NCBI GenBank assembly: GCA_938028835.1 | Contig: CALIMJ010000016.1 | Location: forward strand, 1-46,209 | Origin: an uncultured bacterium | Lineage (GTDB): Bacteria; Sysuimicrobiota; Sysuimicrobiia; Sysuimicrobiales; Sysuimicrobiaceae | Direction of reading: 5' to 3' | Length of the DNA stretch: 46,209 nucleotides | In this document: positions 24,098-32,971 of the stretch, in pieces | Position numbering within the stretch: the first letter of the stretch is position 1 | Layout: the number at the start of each line of letters is the position of its first letter | Position numbers and translations under genes: made by a program | The notes under the pieces: generated by a model | Databases searched by the model: none | What the model was told of the DNA's origin: nothing | The model's input: only the letters and a program-made list of their open reading frames with translations

Positions 24098-25807
24098 GTG
24101 CCGTCGCCTTCGCGCCAGGAGGCGCTGGAGACCCTCACCCGGGGCGTGGACGTGCTGGTGGTGGGAGGGGGGATCACGGGAGCCGGCGTGGCCCTGGACG
24201 CGGCCAGCCGGGGCTACCGGGTGGGGCTGGTGGAGCGGCGGGACTTCGGCTCCGGGACCAGCAGCCGGTCCACCCGGCTGGTCCACGGCGGCATCCGCTA
24301 CCTGCCACAGGGACACCTGGGGCTGGTGCGGGAGGCCCTGCGGGAGCGACAGCTGCTGCTGCGGTTAGCCCCGCACTTGGTCCGGCCCCTGGGGTTTCTG
24401 ATTCCCCTGTACCGCGGGACGCGCAGGCCCCTCGGGATGAGGCTTCCGCGCTGGCTCGCACCGCTAACGCACGTCGGTGTCGGCGTGGGGCTGTGGACCT
24501 ACGACCTGTTCAGCCGGGACCCGCGGCTGCGGCACCGGCGCCTGTCCGCGCAGGAGGTGCAGGAAGTTCTTCCCGACCTGCGGCCTGAAGGGTTGCAGGC
24601 GGCGTTCCTGTACTGGGACGGGCAGACCGACGACGTGCGACTCACGCGGGCGGTGTTGAGCAGCGCCCGGGCGCTCGGAGCGTGCACGGTCAACTACGTG
24701 GAGGTGGTGGGGTTCGAGCGCGTGGGCGGCCGCATCCGCGCTGTTGGAATCGTGGACCACCTGACCGGACGGACCGCGGAGGTACCCGTGCGATGGGTGG
24801 TCAACGCGACGGGGATCTGGGCGGAACGGGTGGCCGCGCTGGCGGGACAGACCCCGGTGCGGATCCGCCACAGCAGGGGCGTCCACCTAGTGCTGCGCCC
24901 GCATGCCGTGCGGGCGTCGGCGGCCCTGGTGATCCCCGAGACGGACGACAGCCGGCTGGCGTTCCTGATCCCGTGGGAGGGGAGGTTCGTGCTGGGGACA
25001 ACCGACGAGCCCTACGAAGCGGACCTGGACGAGCCCCCGGTCACCCGGGCGGACGCAGAGTACCTCCTGGACCACGCCAACCGGTACCTGCGCTCCCGCC
25101 TGCGGTCGGAGGACGTCACGGCGGTCTACGCGGGCATCCGGCCGCTGGTGAGCCGGCCTGGGGTATCGACGGCCGCGTTGAGCAGGGACCACGTGGTGGT
25201 CGCGTCCGAAAGCGGGCTCGTAACGGTGACGGGAGGCAAGCTCACCACCTACCGGAGGATGGCGGAGGACACCGTGAACGCCATCGCCCGGATGGACGGC
25301 AGGCCCAGGAGCTGCAGGACCCATTTGCTGCACCTGGCGGGCGCCGAGGGGTTGGAGGAGGCCCGCGCAGAGCTGGAGCGCAGCCCTCTGGACCCGGACC
25401 AGAGGGGGCACCTCCTGGCCGGCTACGGCGGGTCCGCCCGGGAGGTGCTCGCCCTCCTGCAAGAGTCCTCGCACCTTGCGGTCCGCCTAGCTCCCGGGCT
25501 GCCGCACGCGGCCGCCGAGGTGGTGTACGCGTGCCGCTGGCAGTACGCGGTCACCCTGGCCGACTGTCTGTATCTGCACACGCGTCTTGCCGCGCTGGAC
25601 GGCGCCGCCGCGGATCTGGCCGCGCCACAGGTTGCGCAACTCATGGCGCGGGAGCTCGGCTGGACCCCGGAGGAAGTGGACCGGCAGCTGCATCAGTACC
25701 GCGAACTGCGCGCCAAGCAGGACAGCTGGCGGGCGGGGACCGGCGAGACGCGGGAGCGGGAGGCCGGGCGCGCGTCCGCGGGTCTGAGTGCAACTTCCCC
25801 GACCTAA
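24098..25807 (+). CDS. glpD: FAD-dependent glycerol-3-phosphate dehydrogenase
   Basis: A 569-residue flavoenzyme that oxidises glycerol-3-phosphate to dihydroxyacetone phosphate and passes electrons to the quinone pool at the inner face of the membrane. The N-terminal dinucleotide motif is VVGGGITGAGVALDAASRG (21-39), followed by the GlpD signature TSSRSTRLVHGGIRYL. TDDVRLTRAVL, IRPLVS and VTGGKLTTYRRMAED are further family blocks, and the C-terminal domain closes the protein. The GTG at 24098 has GGAGG seven bases upstream; a GTG at 24092 in frame overlaps the glpK stop and is an alternative. It is the last gene of the glycerol-phosphate operon. Confidence 0.96.
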   Translation: MPSPSRQEALETLTRGVDVLVVGGGITGAGVALDAASRGYRVGLVERRDFGSGTSSRSTRLVHGGIRYLPQGHLGLVREALRERQLLLRLAPHLVRPLGFLIPLYRGTRRPLGMRLPRWLAPLTHVGVGVGLWTYDLFSRDPRLRHRRLSAQEVQEVLPDLRPEGLQAAFLYWDGQTDDVRLTRAVLSSARALGACTVNYVEVVGFERVGGRIRAVGIVDHLTGRTAEVPVRWVVNATGIWAERVAALAGQTPVRIRHSRGVHLVLRPHAVRASAALVIPETDDSRLAFLIPWEGRFVLGTTDEPYEADLDEPPVTRADAEYLLDHANRYLRSRLRSEDVTAVYAGIRPLVSRPGVSTAALSRDHVVVASESGLVTVTGGKLTTYRRMAEDTVNAIARMDGRPRSCRTHLLHLAGAEGLEEARAELERSPLDPDQRGHLLAGYGGSAREVLALLQESSHLAVRLAPGLPHAAAEVVYACRWQYAVTLADCLYLHTRLAALDGAAADLAAPQVAQLMARELGWTPEEVDRQLHQYRELRAKQDSWRAGTGETREREAGRASAGLSATSPT

Positions 25808-25870
25808 GCTAAAGGTACCCACCAGGAGCCAGCGCCCGGGGTGTCGAACACACTGTTGGAGGTGAGAGGC

Positions 25871-26191
25871 GTGTCCGAGTACCTGCCGGAGGTGTACACG
25901 CGGTTCCGCCGGACGTACCCCCAGGTGGCGGAGGCCCTGGACCAGCTGGGGGCGGCCACGGAGGCCGCAGGGCCCCTGGATCCGAAGACCCAGCGGCTGG
26001 TGAAGCTGGGCATCGCCATCGGTGCCCTGGCCGAGGGGGCTGTGCGCTCCAACGTGCGGCGCGCCTTGGAGGCGGGGGCGACCGAGGAGGAGGTGCGGCA
26101 CGTGGCCCTTCTGGCCCTCACGACGCGGGGCTTCCCGGCCGCCATCGCGGGCCTGGGGTGGGTGGAGGAGGTTCTAGGCGGGCGCGGCTAG
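25871..26191 (+). CDS. Carboxymuconolactone-decarboxylase / AhpD-like family protein
   Basis: A 106-residue all-helical small protein. The pattern LVKLGIAIGALAEGAVRSNV, then RRALEAGATEEEVRHVALLA and GFPAAIAG, is that of the CMD/AhpD fold. AhpD-type members use a CxxC pair for peroxidase activity; here the corresponding segment (AEGAVRSN) has no cysteine, and there is none in the whole protein, so redox activity of that kind is unlikely. The GTG at 25871 is chosen because GGAGGTGA lies just upstream; a GTG at 25841 lacks such a site. It follows glpD after 63 bases and may be transcribed with it. Confidence 0.8.
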   Translation: MSEYLPEVYTRFRRTYPQVAEALDQLGAATEAAGPLDPKTQRLVKLGIAIGALAEGAVRSNVRRALEAGATEEEVRHVALLALTTRGFPAAIAGLGWVEEVLGGRG

Positions 26192-26200
26192 GCCGGTTAA

Positions 26201-26286
26201 TTGACATAACATACATTATGCGAACCAACTTGGCCGGATCCTGGGAGGCCCGGCGGGCCTTGAGGCATGCGGTATGCTCGTATGTT
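26201..26286 (+). promoter_or_regulatory. AT-richer candidate promoter/operator region before the GH130 gene
   Basis: This stretch stands out from its GC-rich surroundings. It holds TTGACA at 26201-26206, AACATAC at 26208-26214 and its inverted partner GTATGTT at 26280-26286, and an imperfect palindrome GCATGCGGTATGC at 26266-26278. TTGAGG at 26260 with TATGTT at 26281 (15-base spacer) is one possible promoter. No single arrangement is convincing. Confidence 0.3.
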
Positions 26287-26348
26287 GGTGAGGTGACTGG
26301 AACGCAGGTGCACCGGAATACGTAACCGAGGAAGGAGAACTGGACACC

Positions 26349-27371
26349 ATGCCGTCGACCGTCGAGCACCCTCCCGTGGTGGTCTCCGCGCCGAGGCTAC
26401 AGCGGCACCCGGCCAACCCCATCCTGCGGCCCACGGACAACTGGTGGGAGAACCGGTGGGTGTACAACGCCGCGGCGGCTGTCTACCGGGGCCGAGTCCA
26501 CCTCCTGTACCGCGCCCAGGGCATGGACTGGATCTCCCGGTTCGGGCTGGCGGTCCTGGCGGAGGACGGCGTCACGGTGGAATACCGGAGCCCTCGCCCG
26601 GTGTTCGAGCCCGCGGTGGACAACCCCTGGGAGCGCCTGGGCGTGGAGGACCCGCGCCTGACCCGGATCGGCGACGTGTACTACCTGTGCTACACCGCCG
26701 CGTCCCTGTACCCTGCCCTCAAGCCGCGGACGTCCAAGCGCCCGACCCCCTTCGGCGAGGCGGGAGTGCCGTGGAGGACGCGGATCGCCATCGCCACCAC
26801 CCGGGACTTCCGGAACTTCCGGCGCCGAGCCATCGCCTTCCGCAACTGGGACAACAAGAACGCCGCCCTGTTCCCCCGGAAGTTCGGGGGCCGCTACCTG
26901 CTGCTGCACCGCATCTTCCCTGACATTCACCTGGGGATCTCCCGGGACCTGCATCACTGGCACAACTACGGCCCCATCCTCCGCGTGCGGCCGGGGATGT
27001 GGGACGGTAACCGGATCGGGATCGCAGGCCCTCCCCTGGCGACCCCCTACGGCTGGCTTCTCATCTACCACGGCGTGGACGAAGCCCGTACCTACCGCCT
27101 GGGGGTAGCCCTACTGGACCTGGACGACCCCCGAAGGGTGCTCGGCCGGTGCGACGACCCGATCCTGGAACCGGAGGAACCGTACGAGCAGGAAGGCCTG
27201 GTCCCCAACGTGGTGTTCTCGTGCGGGGCCGTGGACTACCGGGGTAAGATCCTCGTGTACTACGGCGCCGCGGACAGCGTGGTGTGCCTGGCCACGGTGC
27301 CCCGCGACCGTATGTGGGCGTGGGCGCGGGAGGTCGCCTTGCGGAGTCGCCAGGACGGGCAGGCGCCGTAG
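26349..27371 (+). CDS. GH130-family glycoside phosphorylase/hydrolase (mannoside type)
   Basis: A 340-residue cytoplasmic five-bladed beta-propeller protein. The GH130 hallmarks are visible: GVEDPR at 98-103 with the proposed catalytic Asp101, NKNAALFP at 169-176, a GPPLATPYGWLLIYHGVD block, and LVPNVVFSCGA near the end. Most GH130 members phosphorolyse beta-mannosides such as 4-O-beta-mannosyl-glucose or beta-1,2-oligomannan, releasing mannose 1-phosphate. The second motif more often reads NKDAALFP; here Asp is replaced by Asn. The ATG at 26349 follows GAGGAAGGAG. It converges on a glycosyltransferase operon, which suggests that both act on the same mannose-containing glycan; this is inference. 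Confidence 0.87.
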   Translation: MPSTVEHPPVVVSAPRLQRHPANPILRPTDNWWENRWVYNAAAAVYRGRVHLLYRAQGMDWISRFGLAVLAEDGVTVEYRSPRPVFEPAVDNPWERLGVEDPRLTRIGDVYYLCYTAASLYPALKPRTSKRPTPFGEAGVPWRTRIAIATTRDFRNFRRRAIAFRNWDNKNAALFPRKFGGRYLLLHRIFPDIHLGISRDLHHWHNYGPILRVRPGMWDGNRIGIAGPPLATPYGWLLIYHGVDEARTYRLGVALLDLDDPRRVLGRCDDPILEPEEPYEQEGLVPNVVFSCGAVDYRGKILVYYGAADSVVCLATVPRDRMWAWAREVALRSRQDGQAP

Positions 27372-27388
27372 ACGCCTGTGAAGCCTGC

Positions 27389-28432
27389 CTAAACCCCGGC
27401 CCGAGCCTGCTGGAGGACCCGTTCGTAGACCCGCACGTGCAGTTCGGCTTCCCTCCGGGCGTGGAAGCGCTCGGCCACCCAGGCCCTGCACGCCTCCCGG
27501 GAGATCTGGCGGATCCTTCGCACGGCGTCCACCGCCTGCTCCACGTCCTCCACCACGAAGCCCGTGCGGCCCTGCGCCACCACCTCCGGCACCGACCCCC
27601 TGCGGGTGCCCACCACAGGCAGGCCGCACGCCATCGCCTCGATCATGGTGAGGCCGAAGGACTCCTCGTACTCCACCAGATGTAGGAACGCCAGGGCACC
27701 GCAGCAAAGCCGGTTCCTCTGCTCTGCATTTACCGGTCCCACGAACCGGACCCGCTCCACGTCCAGGTGCGGTTCCACTTCCCGGCGGAAGTACTCCTCC
27801 TCCTCGGGAGGCACGATCCCGCCCAGGACCAGGGGAATGCCGGTGCGGTGGGCCACCGCGATGGCGTGGTGGACGCCCTTGACTCGGGCGATCCGACCCA
27901 CGAACAGCAGGTAGTCCCCGTGGCGTCCCTCGAAGGGGAAACGTTCCACCTCCACCCCGTGGTGGATGGTGGCCACGTAGTTCAGGTCCGGCAGCAGGCG
28001 GCGCTCGGCCTCGCTGATGGCCACGTACGGGAGGTGGCGGAAGTGGCGGTACAGCACCTGGCTGTCGGGCTCCGCACCCGAGCCATGCAGCGTCACGACC
28101 AGAGGGGTCCGAACGAAGGGTGCATAGCCCACCACGAAGGACCCCGCGTGGCTGTGCACCAGGTCGAACTCCTCCGCACGCTGCAAGCAGTACACCGCGT
28201 GCAGGATCTCGTACGCGCGGCTGCGGGCCCGCAGCTCTGGGTCCTCCTGCACGGGACTGGGGACCACGCTCTCCAGCCTGGCCGAGGTGACGGAGTCCCC
28301 AGTGGCAAATAGGGTCACGTCCACCCCCAGCCGCACCAGGGACTCCGTGAGCGTGGCCACCGCCTGCTCCCAGCCTCCGTAGTGCCGGGGAGGTACTCTC
28401 CAGGCCACCGGCGCCAGCACCGCCACCCTCAC
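27389..28432 (-). CDS. GT4-type glycosyltransferase
   Basis: A 347-residue cytoplasmic GT-B enzyme. The start RVAVLAPVAWRVPPRHYGGW is the acceptor-domain motif of a GT4 subgroup, and the donor domain has LLFVGRIARVKGVHHAIAVA and the nucleotide-sugar motif EESFGLTMIEAMACGLPVVG followed by GSVPEVV. It transfers a hexose from a nucleotide sugar; the sugar and acceptor are not evident. The GTG at 28432 overlaps the upstream gene's stop by 4 bases (GTGA); a much longer frame opening at 29188 is only a shadow of that gene. It is the last of three coupled minus-strand genes and ends 18 bases from the GH130 gene. Confidence 0.88.
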   Translation of the reverse strand: MRVAVLAPVAWRVPPRHYGGWEQAVATLTESLVRLGVDVTLFATGDSVTSARLESVVPSPVQEDPELRARSRAYEILHAVYCLQRAEEFDLVHSHAGSFVVGYAPFVRTPLVVTLHGSGAEPDSQVLYRHFRHLPYVAISEAERRLLPDLNYVATIHHGVEVERFPFEGRHGDYLLFVGRIARVKGVHHAIAVAHRTGIPLVLGGIVPPEEEEYFRREVEPHLDVERVRFVGPVNAEQRNRLCCGALAFLHLVEYEESFGLTMIEAMACGLPVVGTRRGSVPEVVAQGRTGFVVEDVEQAVDAVRRIRQISREACRAWVAERFHARREAELHVRVYERVLQQARAGV

Positions 28433-29529
28433 GGCGCTTCTCCCTCCAGCTCGGACCACGCCAGGGCGGCCAGCAGGTAGGCCAGACAGGCTTCGGCTCC
28501 TCGGTTCTCGCTCGCTCCGTCCTCCCCTAGACCGTCCCGGCACGCCCCCGACGGGTCCACCATGACCTCCCCCTTCAGGTTCCGCCCCCAGAACCACTCC
28601 CACGCCGCGCGCGCCGCCTCCCGGTACCGGGCCTGGCCCGTGAGCCCGTACGCCTCCACGCAGGCCTCCACCAGGGCCCCGGGGTCTACCGGCTGCTGGT
28701 CCCACCGGGCTTTCTGGCCACCTCGGGGGTACCAGCCCCGGTTCCCGACGGGCACTAGCAGACCGTCCTCCACCACTACGCTCAGGAGGAAGTCCAACGT
28801 TCGGAGCGCCACCTGGCGCCACCGATCCGGGCCCACCCGAGAAGCGCGCAGCAAACCGCAGGGCACGCGGGCCAGCTCGTACGTCAGGACGGGCTCCGGC
28901 CACGGCCAGTCGGGGTCTGTGGCCTCCAGCTGGGCACACAGCGCTTCTGCCACCGTGGCCGCCGGGAAGGGGTCTGGGAGCCGGGCTAGGCCCAGCAGCG
29001 CGTTGGCCCGCCCCCTGGCGGTGCGCAGTTGGGCAGCGGTGGGTAGGACCCGCTCCAGCACGGAGTCCGCCCGTCTGCGCAGCTGTGCAGGCAAGGCAGA
29101 GTCGGCTACTTCTGCCAGAGCCCACAAGCAGCGGCCCTGGCAGTCCTCGGACCGTGCGTCCGGAGCTGGAGTTCGGTCCTGGCCCCACAGGTTGTGAAAC
29201 CAGCCGTCCGGCCGGAGGCTCCGCTCCAGAAAGGACAGGTAGACCTCCGCCAGGTCTTCCAGCCCGAGGCGGGCCGCCACCACCAGGGCGCGGGCGTTGT
29301 CGTCGGCGGTGTATCCGGTCTTCGGTTCGGGGACCGGTCCGCGGGAGAACTGGATCATCCCGAACGGGTCGGTCATCCCGCGCAGGTGCGCCACCCGCAC
29401 CGGCCCCCGCACGCGCGGCGGCTCCTCCAGGCCGGGGAAAGTGCGGACCCGGTCTTCAGCGAGTCTGCTAGCGATTGCACGATCCAGGCTACCCATAGGG
29501 CCTGCCCCAGGTGAACGCGGGGCCCTCAT
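28429..29529 (-). CDS. Six-hairpin (alpha/alpha-barrel) glycosidase-like protein of unknown activity
   Basis: A 366-residue soluble protein, rich in helices, Trp and Arg. Repeating blocks such as KTGYTADDNARALVVAARLG, DGWFHNLWGQDRTP, ARSEDCQGRCLWALAEVADS and YREAARAAWEWFWGRNLKGE resemble six-hairpin glycosidase and epimerase folds; a YTADDNARAL block followed by SEDCQGR is typical of proteins found beside GT4 and GH130 genes. I cannot name catalytic residues. It sits between two glycosyltransferase genes with 4-base overlaps on both sides, so it belongs to the same pathway. The ATG at 29529 is coupled to the upstream stop; an ATG twelve codons later is an alternative start. Confidence 0.7.
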   Translation of the reverse strand: MRAPRSPGAGPMGSLDRAIASRLAEDRVRTFPGLEEPPRVRGPVRVAHLRGMTDPFGMIQFSRGPVPEPKTGYTADDNARALVVAARLGLEDLAEVYLSFLERSLRPDGWFHNLWGQDRTPAPDARSEDCQGRCLWALAEVADSALPAQLRRRADSVLERVLPTAAQLRTARGRANALLGLARLPDPFPAATVAEALCAQLEATDPDWPWPEPVLTYELARVPCGLLRASRVGPDRWRQVALRTLDFLLSVVVEDGLLVPVGNRGWYPRGGQKARWDQQPVDPGALVEACVEAYGLTGQARYREAARAAWEWFWGRNLKGEVMVDPSGACRDGLGEDGASENRGAEACLAYLLAALAWSELEGEAP

Positions 29530-30737
29530 ACGGCGGCCTCCGCCACCGCGCGGTCCACAGCCTGCTCAAACAGCGCGGCGTACCGGGCTGCCACCCGGGG
29601 CCAACGCATGGGCAGGCTCGCCGCGTAGGCGCGCTCGCCCAGCCGGGCCCGCCTCTGCGGGTCGCCCAGCAGTTCCTCCAGGGCCTGAGCCAAGGCGTGG
29701 GGGTCCTGGAACGGCACCAGCACCCCCCGTCCATCGGACAGCACGTCCACCGCGTAGCGGTAGGGTGTGGACACCACCGCGCACCCGGCTGCGAGGGCCC
29801 ACGAGAGGGTGCCGCTCACGATCTGGTCCGGGTTATGGTAGGGCGTCACGTACACGTCGGTGGCCTGCAGGTACGCCACGATCTCCTCGTCCCGCAGGTA
29901 GCGGTTCTGGAACCGCACGTGGCGGGAGAGGTTGAGCGCCCGCACCTTTTCCAGCAGCATGTTCCGGTAGCGCTCCCCCTCCCTCCTCCGGACGTTGGGG
30001 TGCGTCTCCCCGAGGACCAGGTACAGCACCTGCGGGTAGCGCTGAGCGACCCCCGGGAGCGCTTCCAGGACGTCCTCGATGCCCTTCCCCGGACTCACCA
30101 GCCCGAAGGTAGACACCACCAGCCGTCCCTCCAGCCCCAGGCGTCGCTTCGCCTCCTCCCGGGGCACCGGCTCGATGGTGGGCACGCCGTGCCACACCAC
30201 GTGGACCCGGGTTCGCGGTACGCCGTAGGGGGCCTCCAGAAGATCCACCGCGGAGGGGCTCATCACCACCACCGCCGCAGCCCGCCGGCAGAGCGCCCGG
30301 ACGACCCGCCGCGCCCTCGGGGGAGGATCCGGCAGCACGGTGTGCAGGGTGACCACCAGGGGTCGGGCCAGGCGTTCCACGAACTCCAACACGTGCTCGC
30401 CCCACTCGCCGCCGAAGAGGCCGAACTCGTGCTGGAGGTTCACCACGTGGGCGTCGCTGCGGTTGATGGCGTCTGCGGCGGCGCGGTACTCCTCCAGGGC
30501 GTCCTCGTGGATCTGAACCCGGACCTCGGGCCCGTAGGCGTAGCCAGCACCCTCCTCGTCCATGGCCACCACCCACGTGCGCAGGCCAGCCTCCCGCAGG
30601 CTTCGGGACAGATCCCGGGTGAAGGTGGCGATCCCGCACTCCCTGGGTGGATAAGTGGACACCAACGCCACCGTGGGCGGCTCCCGGGCGGGAAGCCACG
30701 CATTGCGGTTCGTCTCGCCCACACGCAAACCGTTCAC
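29526..30737 (-). CDS. GT4-type glycosyltransferase, first gene of a glycan unit
   Basis: A 403-residue GT-B glycosyltransferase. The acceptor domain begins at about residue 22 with VALVSTYPPRECGIATFTRD and contains NLQHEFGLFGGEWG; the donor domain has STFGLVSPGKGIEDVLEALP, a YLVLGETHPNV block, and HNPDQIVSGTLSWALAAGCA in place of the usual ExxxxxxxEAMA motif. Relatives act with GH130 enzymes in mannoside metabolism, but the donor here is unknown. The GTG at 30737 has a strong GGGAGGAGGTGG site; the frame continues to an ATG at 30833 without support. It is transcribed divergently from the DUF420 gene. Confidence 0.87.
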   Translation of the reverse strand: MNGLRVGETNRNAWLPAREPPTVALVSTYPPRECGIATFTRDLSRSLREAGLRTWVVAMDEEGAGYAYGPEVRVQIHEDALEEYRAAADAINRSDAHVVNLQHEFGLFGGEWGEHVLEFVERLARPLVVTLHTVLPDPPPRARRVVRALCRRAAAVVVMSPSAVDLLEAPYGVPRTRVHVVWHGVPTIEPVPREEAKRRLGLEGRLVVSTFGLVSPGKGIEDVLEALPGVAQRYPQVLYLVLGETHPNVRRREGERYRNMLLEKVRALNLSRHVRFQNRYLRDEEIVAYLQATDVYVTPYHNPDQIVSGTLSWALAAGCAVVSTPYRYAVDVLSDGRGVLVPFQDPHALAQALEELLGDPQRRARLGERAYAASLPMRWPRVAARYAALFEQAVDRAVAEAAV

Positions 30738-30856
30738 CGTACCACCTCCTCCCGGCGGCCCGTGGTACCGCGGGCTCGCGTGTTCGCGCGACGAGGTCTC
30801 GATTGTCCGATCGCCCCGGGGATCCACTACCATTATAGCAGGCAGGCTATCCGACC

Positions 30857-31285
30857 GTGGGCGAGTCCAGCACTTACGTTTGGCTCCCGCCGCTGAACAC
30901 CGGCCTGATCCTGGTGAGCGGACTGGCGGTGGTGGCGGGCTACCTGTGCATCCGGACCCGGCGCGTGGACTGCCACCGGCGGTTGATGCTGACCGCTTCC
31001 GCGTTCGCCGCGGCGTTCCTGGTGGTATACGGGATCCGGTGGGCCCTGGTAGGCTCCAAACCCTTTCAGGGTACCGGGTGGCTGCGTGCGGCCTACCTGG
31101 CCGTCCTGGCCAGCCACGTGGTGCTGGCCGCGGTGCTGGCGCCCCTGGTCCTGGTGACCCTCCGGCGGGCGCTGCGCGGGGAGTTCGACGCCCACCGGCG
31201 GCTCGCCCGGCGAACCCTACCCGTTTGGCTGTACGTGGCCGCGAGCGGCTGGGTGGTGTACTGGATGCTGTACGGGCTGCGCTGA
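30857..31285 (+). CDS. DUF420-family membrane protein
   Basis: A 142-residue protein with four predicted membrane helices (about 14-31, 45-66, 80-105 and 122-138). LPPLNTGLILVSGLAVVAGY, CHRRLMLTASAFAAAFLVVY, GWLRAAYLAVLASHVVLA and HRRLARRTLPVWLYVAASGW match DUF420, a family often found with cytochrome oxidase assembly genes (YozB/CtaM-like). Conserved histidines in the helices could bind haem or copper, but no role can be fixed here; no oxidase gene is in the window. The GTG at 30857 starts a divergent unit; it converges on ilvD with a 10-base gap. Confidence 0.85.
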   Translation: MGESSTYVWLPPLNTGLILVSGLAVVAGYLCIRTRRVDCHRRLMLTASAFAAAFLVVYGIRWALVGSKPFQGTGWLRAAYLAVLASHVVLAAVLAPLVLVTLRRALRGEFDAHRRLARRTLPVWLYVAASGWVVYWMLYGLR

Positions 31286-31295
31286 CGCCCCTCCT

Positions 31296-32957
31296 CTACC
31301 CCACTCTCAGGACCGCGCCCTCCGAGGCGGAGCTCACCAGAGCCGCGTAGCGGCCGAACAGGCCCCCGCGGTACCGCGGCGCCGGCGGCACGAACTGTTC
31401 CCTCCTCCGCTCCAGCTCCTCCGGCGGTACGTCCACGTCCAGCCGCCTGTTCTCCACGTCGATGACGATGGGATCCCCCTCCCGGACCAGAGCGATGGGC
31501 CCACCCACCTGTGCCTCAGGAGCCACGTGTCCCACCATCAGGCCGCGGGTACCGCCGGAGAACCGGCCATCCGTCACCAGGGCCACCTGCGGCCCCAGTC
31601 CCCGCCCCACCAGCGCGGCGGTCACCGACAGCATCTCGGGCATCCCGGGGGCGCCCTTGGGTCCTTCGTAGCGGATCACCACCACGTCTCCGGGCTGGAT
31701 CCTCCCCTCCAGGACCGCTCCCAGTGCAGCAGCTTCTCCGTCGAAGACGCGGGCAGGCCCGCGGAACTGCATGCGTTCCGTGCCCGCGACCTTGATCACC
31801 GCGCCCTCGGGAGCCAGCGACCCGCGCAGGACCGCCAGCCCTCCGTGCGGCTTAATGGGCTTTTGCGCGGACCACACCACCTGCTGTCCCGGCGCCTCCT
31901 GGAGGTCGCCCACCTCCTCCGAGAGGGTACGCCCGGTGACGGTCTTCTGGTCCCCGTCCAGCAGACCGGCCTCCAGCATGCGGCGGAACACCAGTCGGCT
32001 GCCCCCCGCCTCGTACAGCTCCCAAGCGGTATAGGTGCCCCACGGCCGCAGGTCTGCGATCACGGGCGTGCGGCGGCACACCCGGTCGAAGTCGTCCAGC
32101 TCCAGCGCGACCCCCACCTCCTGAGCCAGGGCCAGCAGGTGCAACACCGCGTTGGTGGACCCTCCCGTGGCCGCTACCGTGGCGATGGCGTTCAGGAAGG
32201 ACTGGCGGGTCAGGAAGTCTCGAGGCGTCCGGCCGGCCCGGACCGCATCCGCCAGGATCGCCCCCGCCCTCCGCGTGGCCTCCCTTTTTTCGGGGACGGT
32301 GGCAGGGATGGCGTTGTACCCCACCGGTGACAGACCCAACGCCTCCAGCACCAGGGCCATGGTGTTGGCAGTGTACTGACCCCCGCACGCCCCGGCTCCG
32401 GGCACCGCGTGCCGCTCCACCGCCTCGAACTCCTCGCGGCTCATCTGTCCTGCGCTGAACCTGCCCACCGCCTCGAAGGGGTCCACGATGGTGAGCTTCC
32501 GGCCGTCCAGGACCCCCGGGGCCACCGTACCGCCGTACAGGACGATGCCCGGGACTCCGCTCCGGAGGACCCCCATGGCTCCTCCGGGGATGGTCTTGTC
32601 GCACCCCACCAGCACCGCCATCCCGTCGTACAGGTAGCCGTGGGCCACCACCTCCACCGCGTCCGCCACCACCTCCCGGCTGATCAGGCTGGCCCGCATG
32701 GCCTCGGTGCCCATGGCCATGGCGTCGTTCACCGAAGGGGCGCCGAACTCGAACCCCAGCACCCCCGCCTCCCGCAGGCCAGCCCGCAGCTCCTGGGCCA
32801 GCTCGCGCAGGTGGAAGTTGCACGGCATGCCGTCCGTCCACGTGTTCACCACGCCCACGAAGGGCAGCTGGAAGTCCTCGTCCCGCAGGCCCACGGCCCG
32901 CAGCATGGCTCGGGCCGGCGACCGGGCCACCCCGGATTTCAGCGCGTCGCTCCGCAC
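31296..32957 (-). CDS. ilvD: Dihydroxy-acid dehydratase
   Basis: A 553-residue Fe-S dehydratase for the third common step of valine and isoleucine synthesis, converting 2,3-dihydroxy acids to 2-keto acids. The three cluster cysteines are placed as expected: Cys46 in MPCNFH, Cys119 in [10 protein letters not shown] and Cys191 in [23 protein letters not shown] and [11 protein letters not shown] are further signatures. The GTG at 32957 follows AAGGAGG; the frame that continues to 33662 is a shadow of the permease gene. It lies 14 bases after a sugar-type permease gene and is separated from the main ilv-leu genes by that transporter. Confidence 0.96.
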   Translation of the reverse strand: MRSDALKSGVARSPARAMLRAVGLRDEDFQLPFVGVVNTWTDGMPCNFHLRELAQELRAGLREAGVLGFEFGAPSVNDAMAMGTEAMRASLISREVVADAVEVVAHGYLYDGMAVLVGCDKTIPGGAMGVLRSGVPGIVLYGGTVAPGVLDGRKLTIVDPFEAVGRFSAGQMSREEFEAVERHAVPGAGACGGQYTANTMALVLEALGLSPVGYNAIPATVPEKREATRRAGAILADAVRAGRTPRDFLTRQSFLNAIATVAATGGSTNAVLHLLALAQEVGVALELDDFDRVCRRTPVIADLRPWGTYTAWELYEAGGSRLVFRRMLEAGLLDGDQKTVTGRTLSEEVGDLQEAPGQQVVWSAQKPIKPHGGLAVLRGSLAPEGAVIKVAGTERMQFRGPARVFDGEAAALGAVLEGRIQPGDVVVIRYEGPKGAPGMPEMLSVTAALVGRGLGPQVALVTDGRFSGGTRGLMVGHVAPEAQVGGPIALVREGDPIVIDVENRRLDVDVPPEELERRREQFVPPAPRYRGGLFGRYAALVSSASEGAVLRVG

Positions 32958-32971
32958 GGTCTCGCCTCCTT

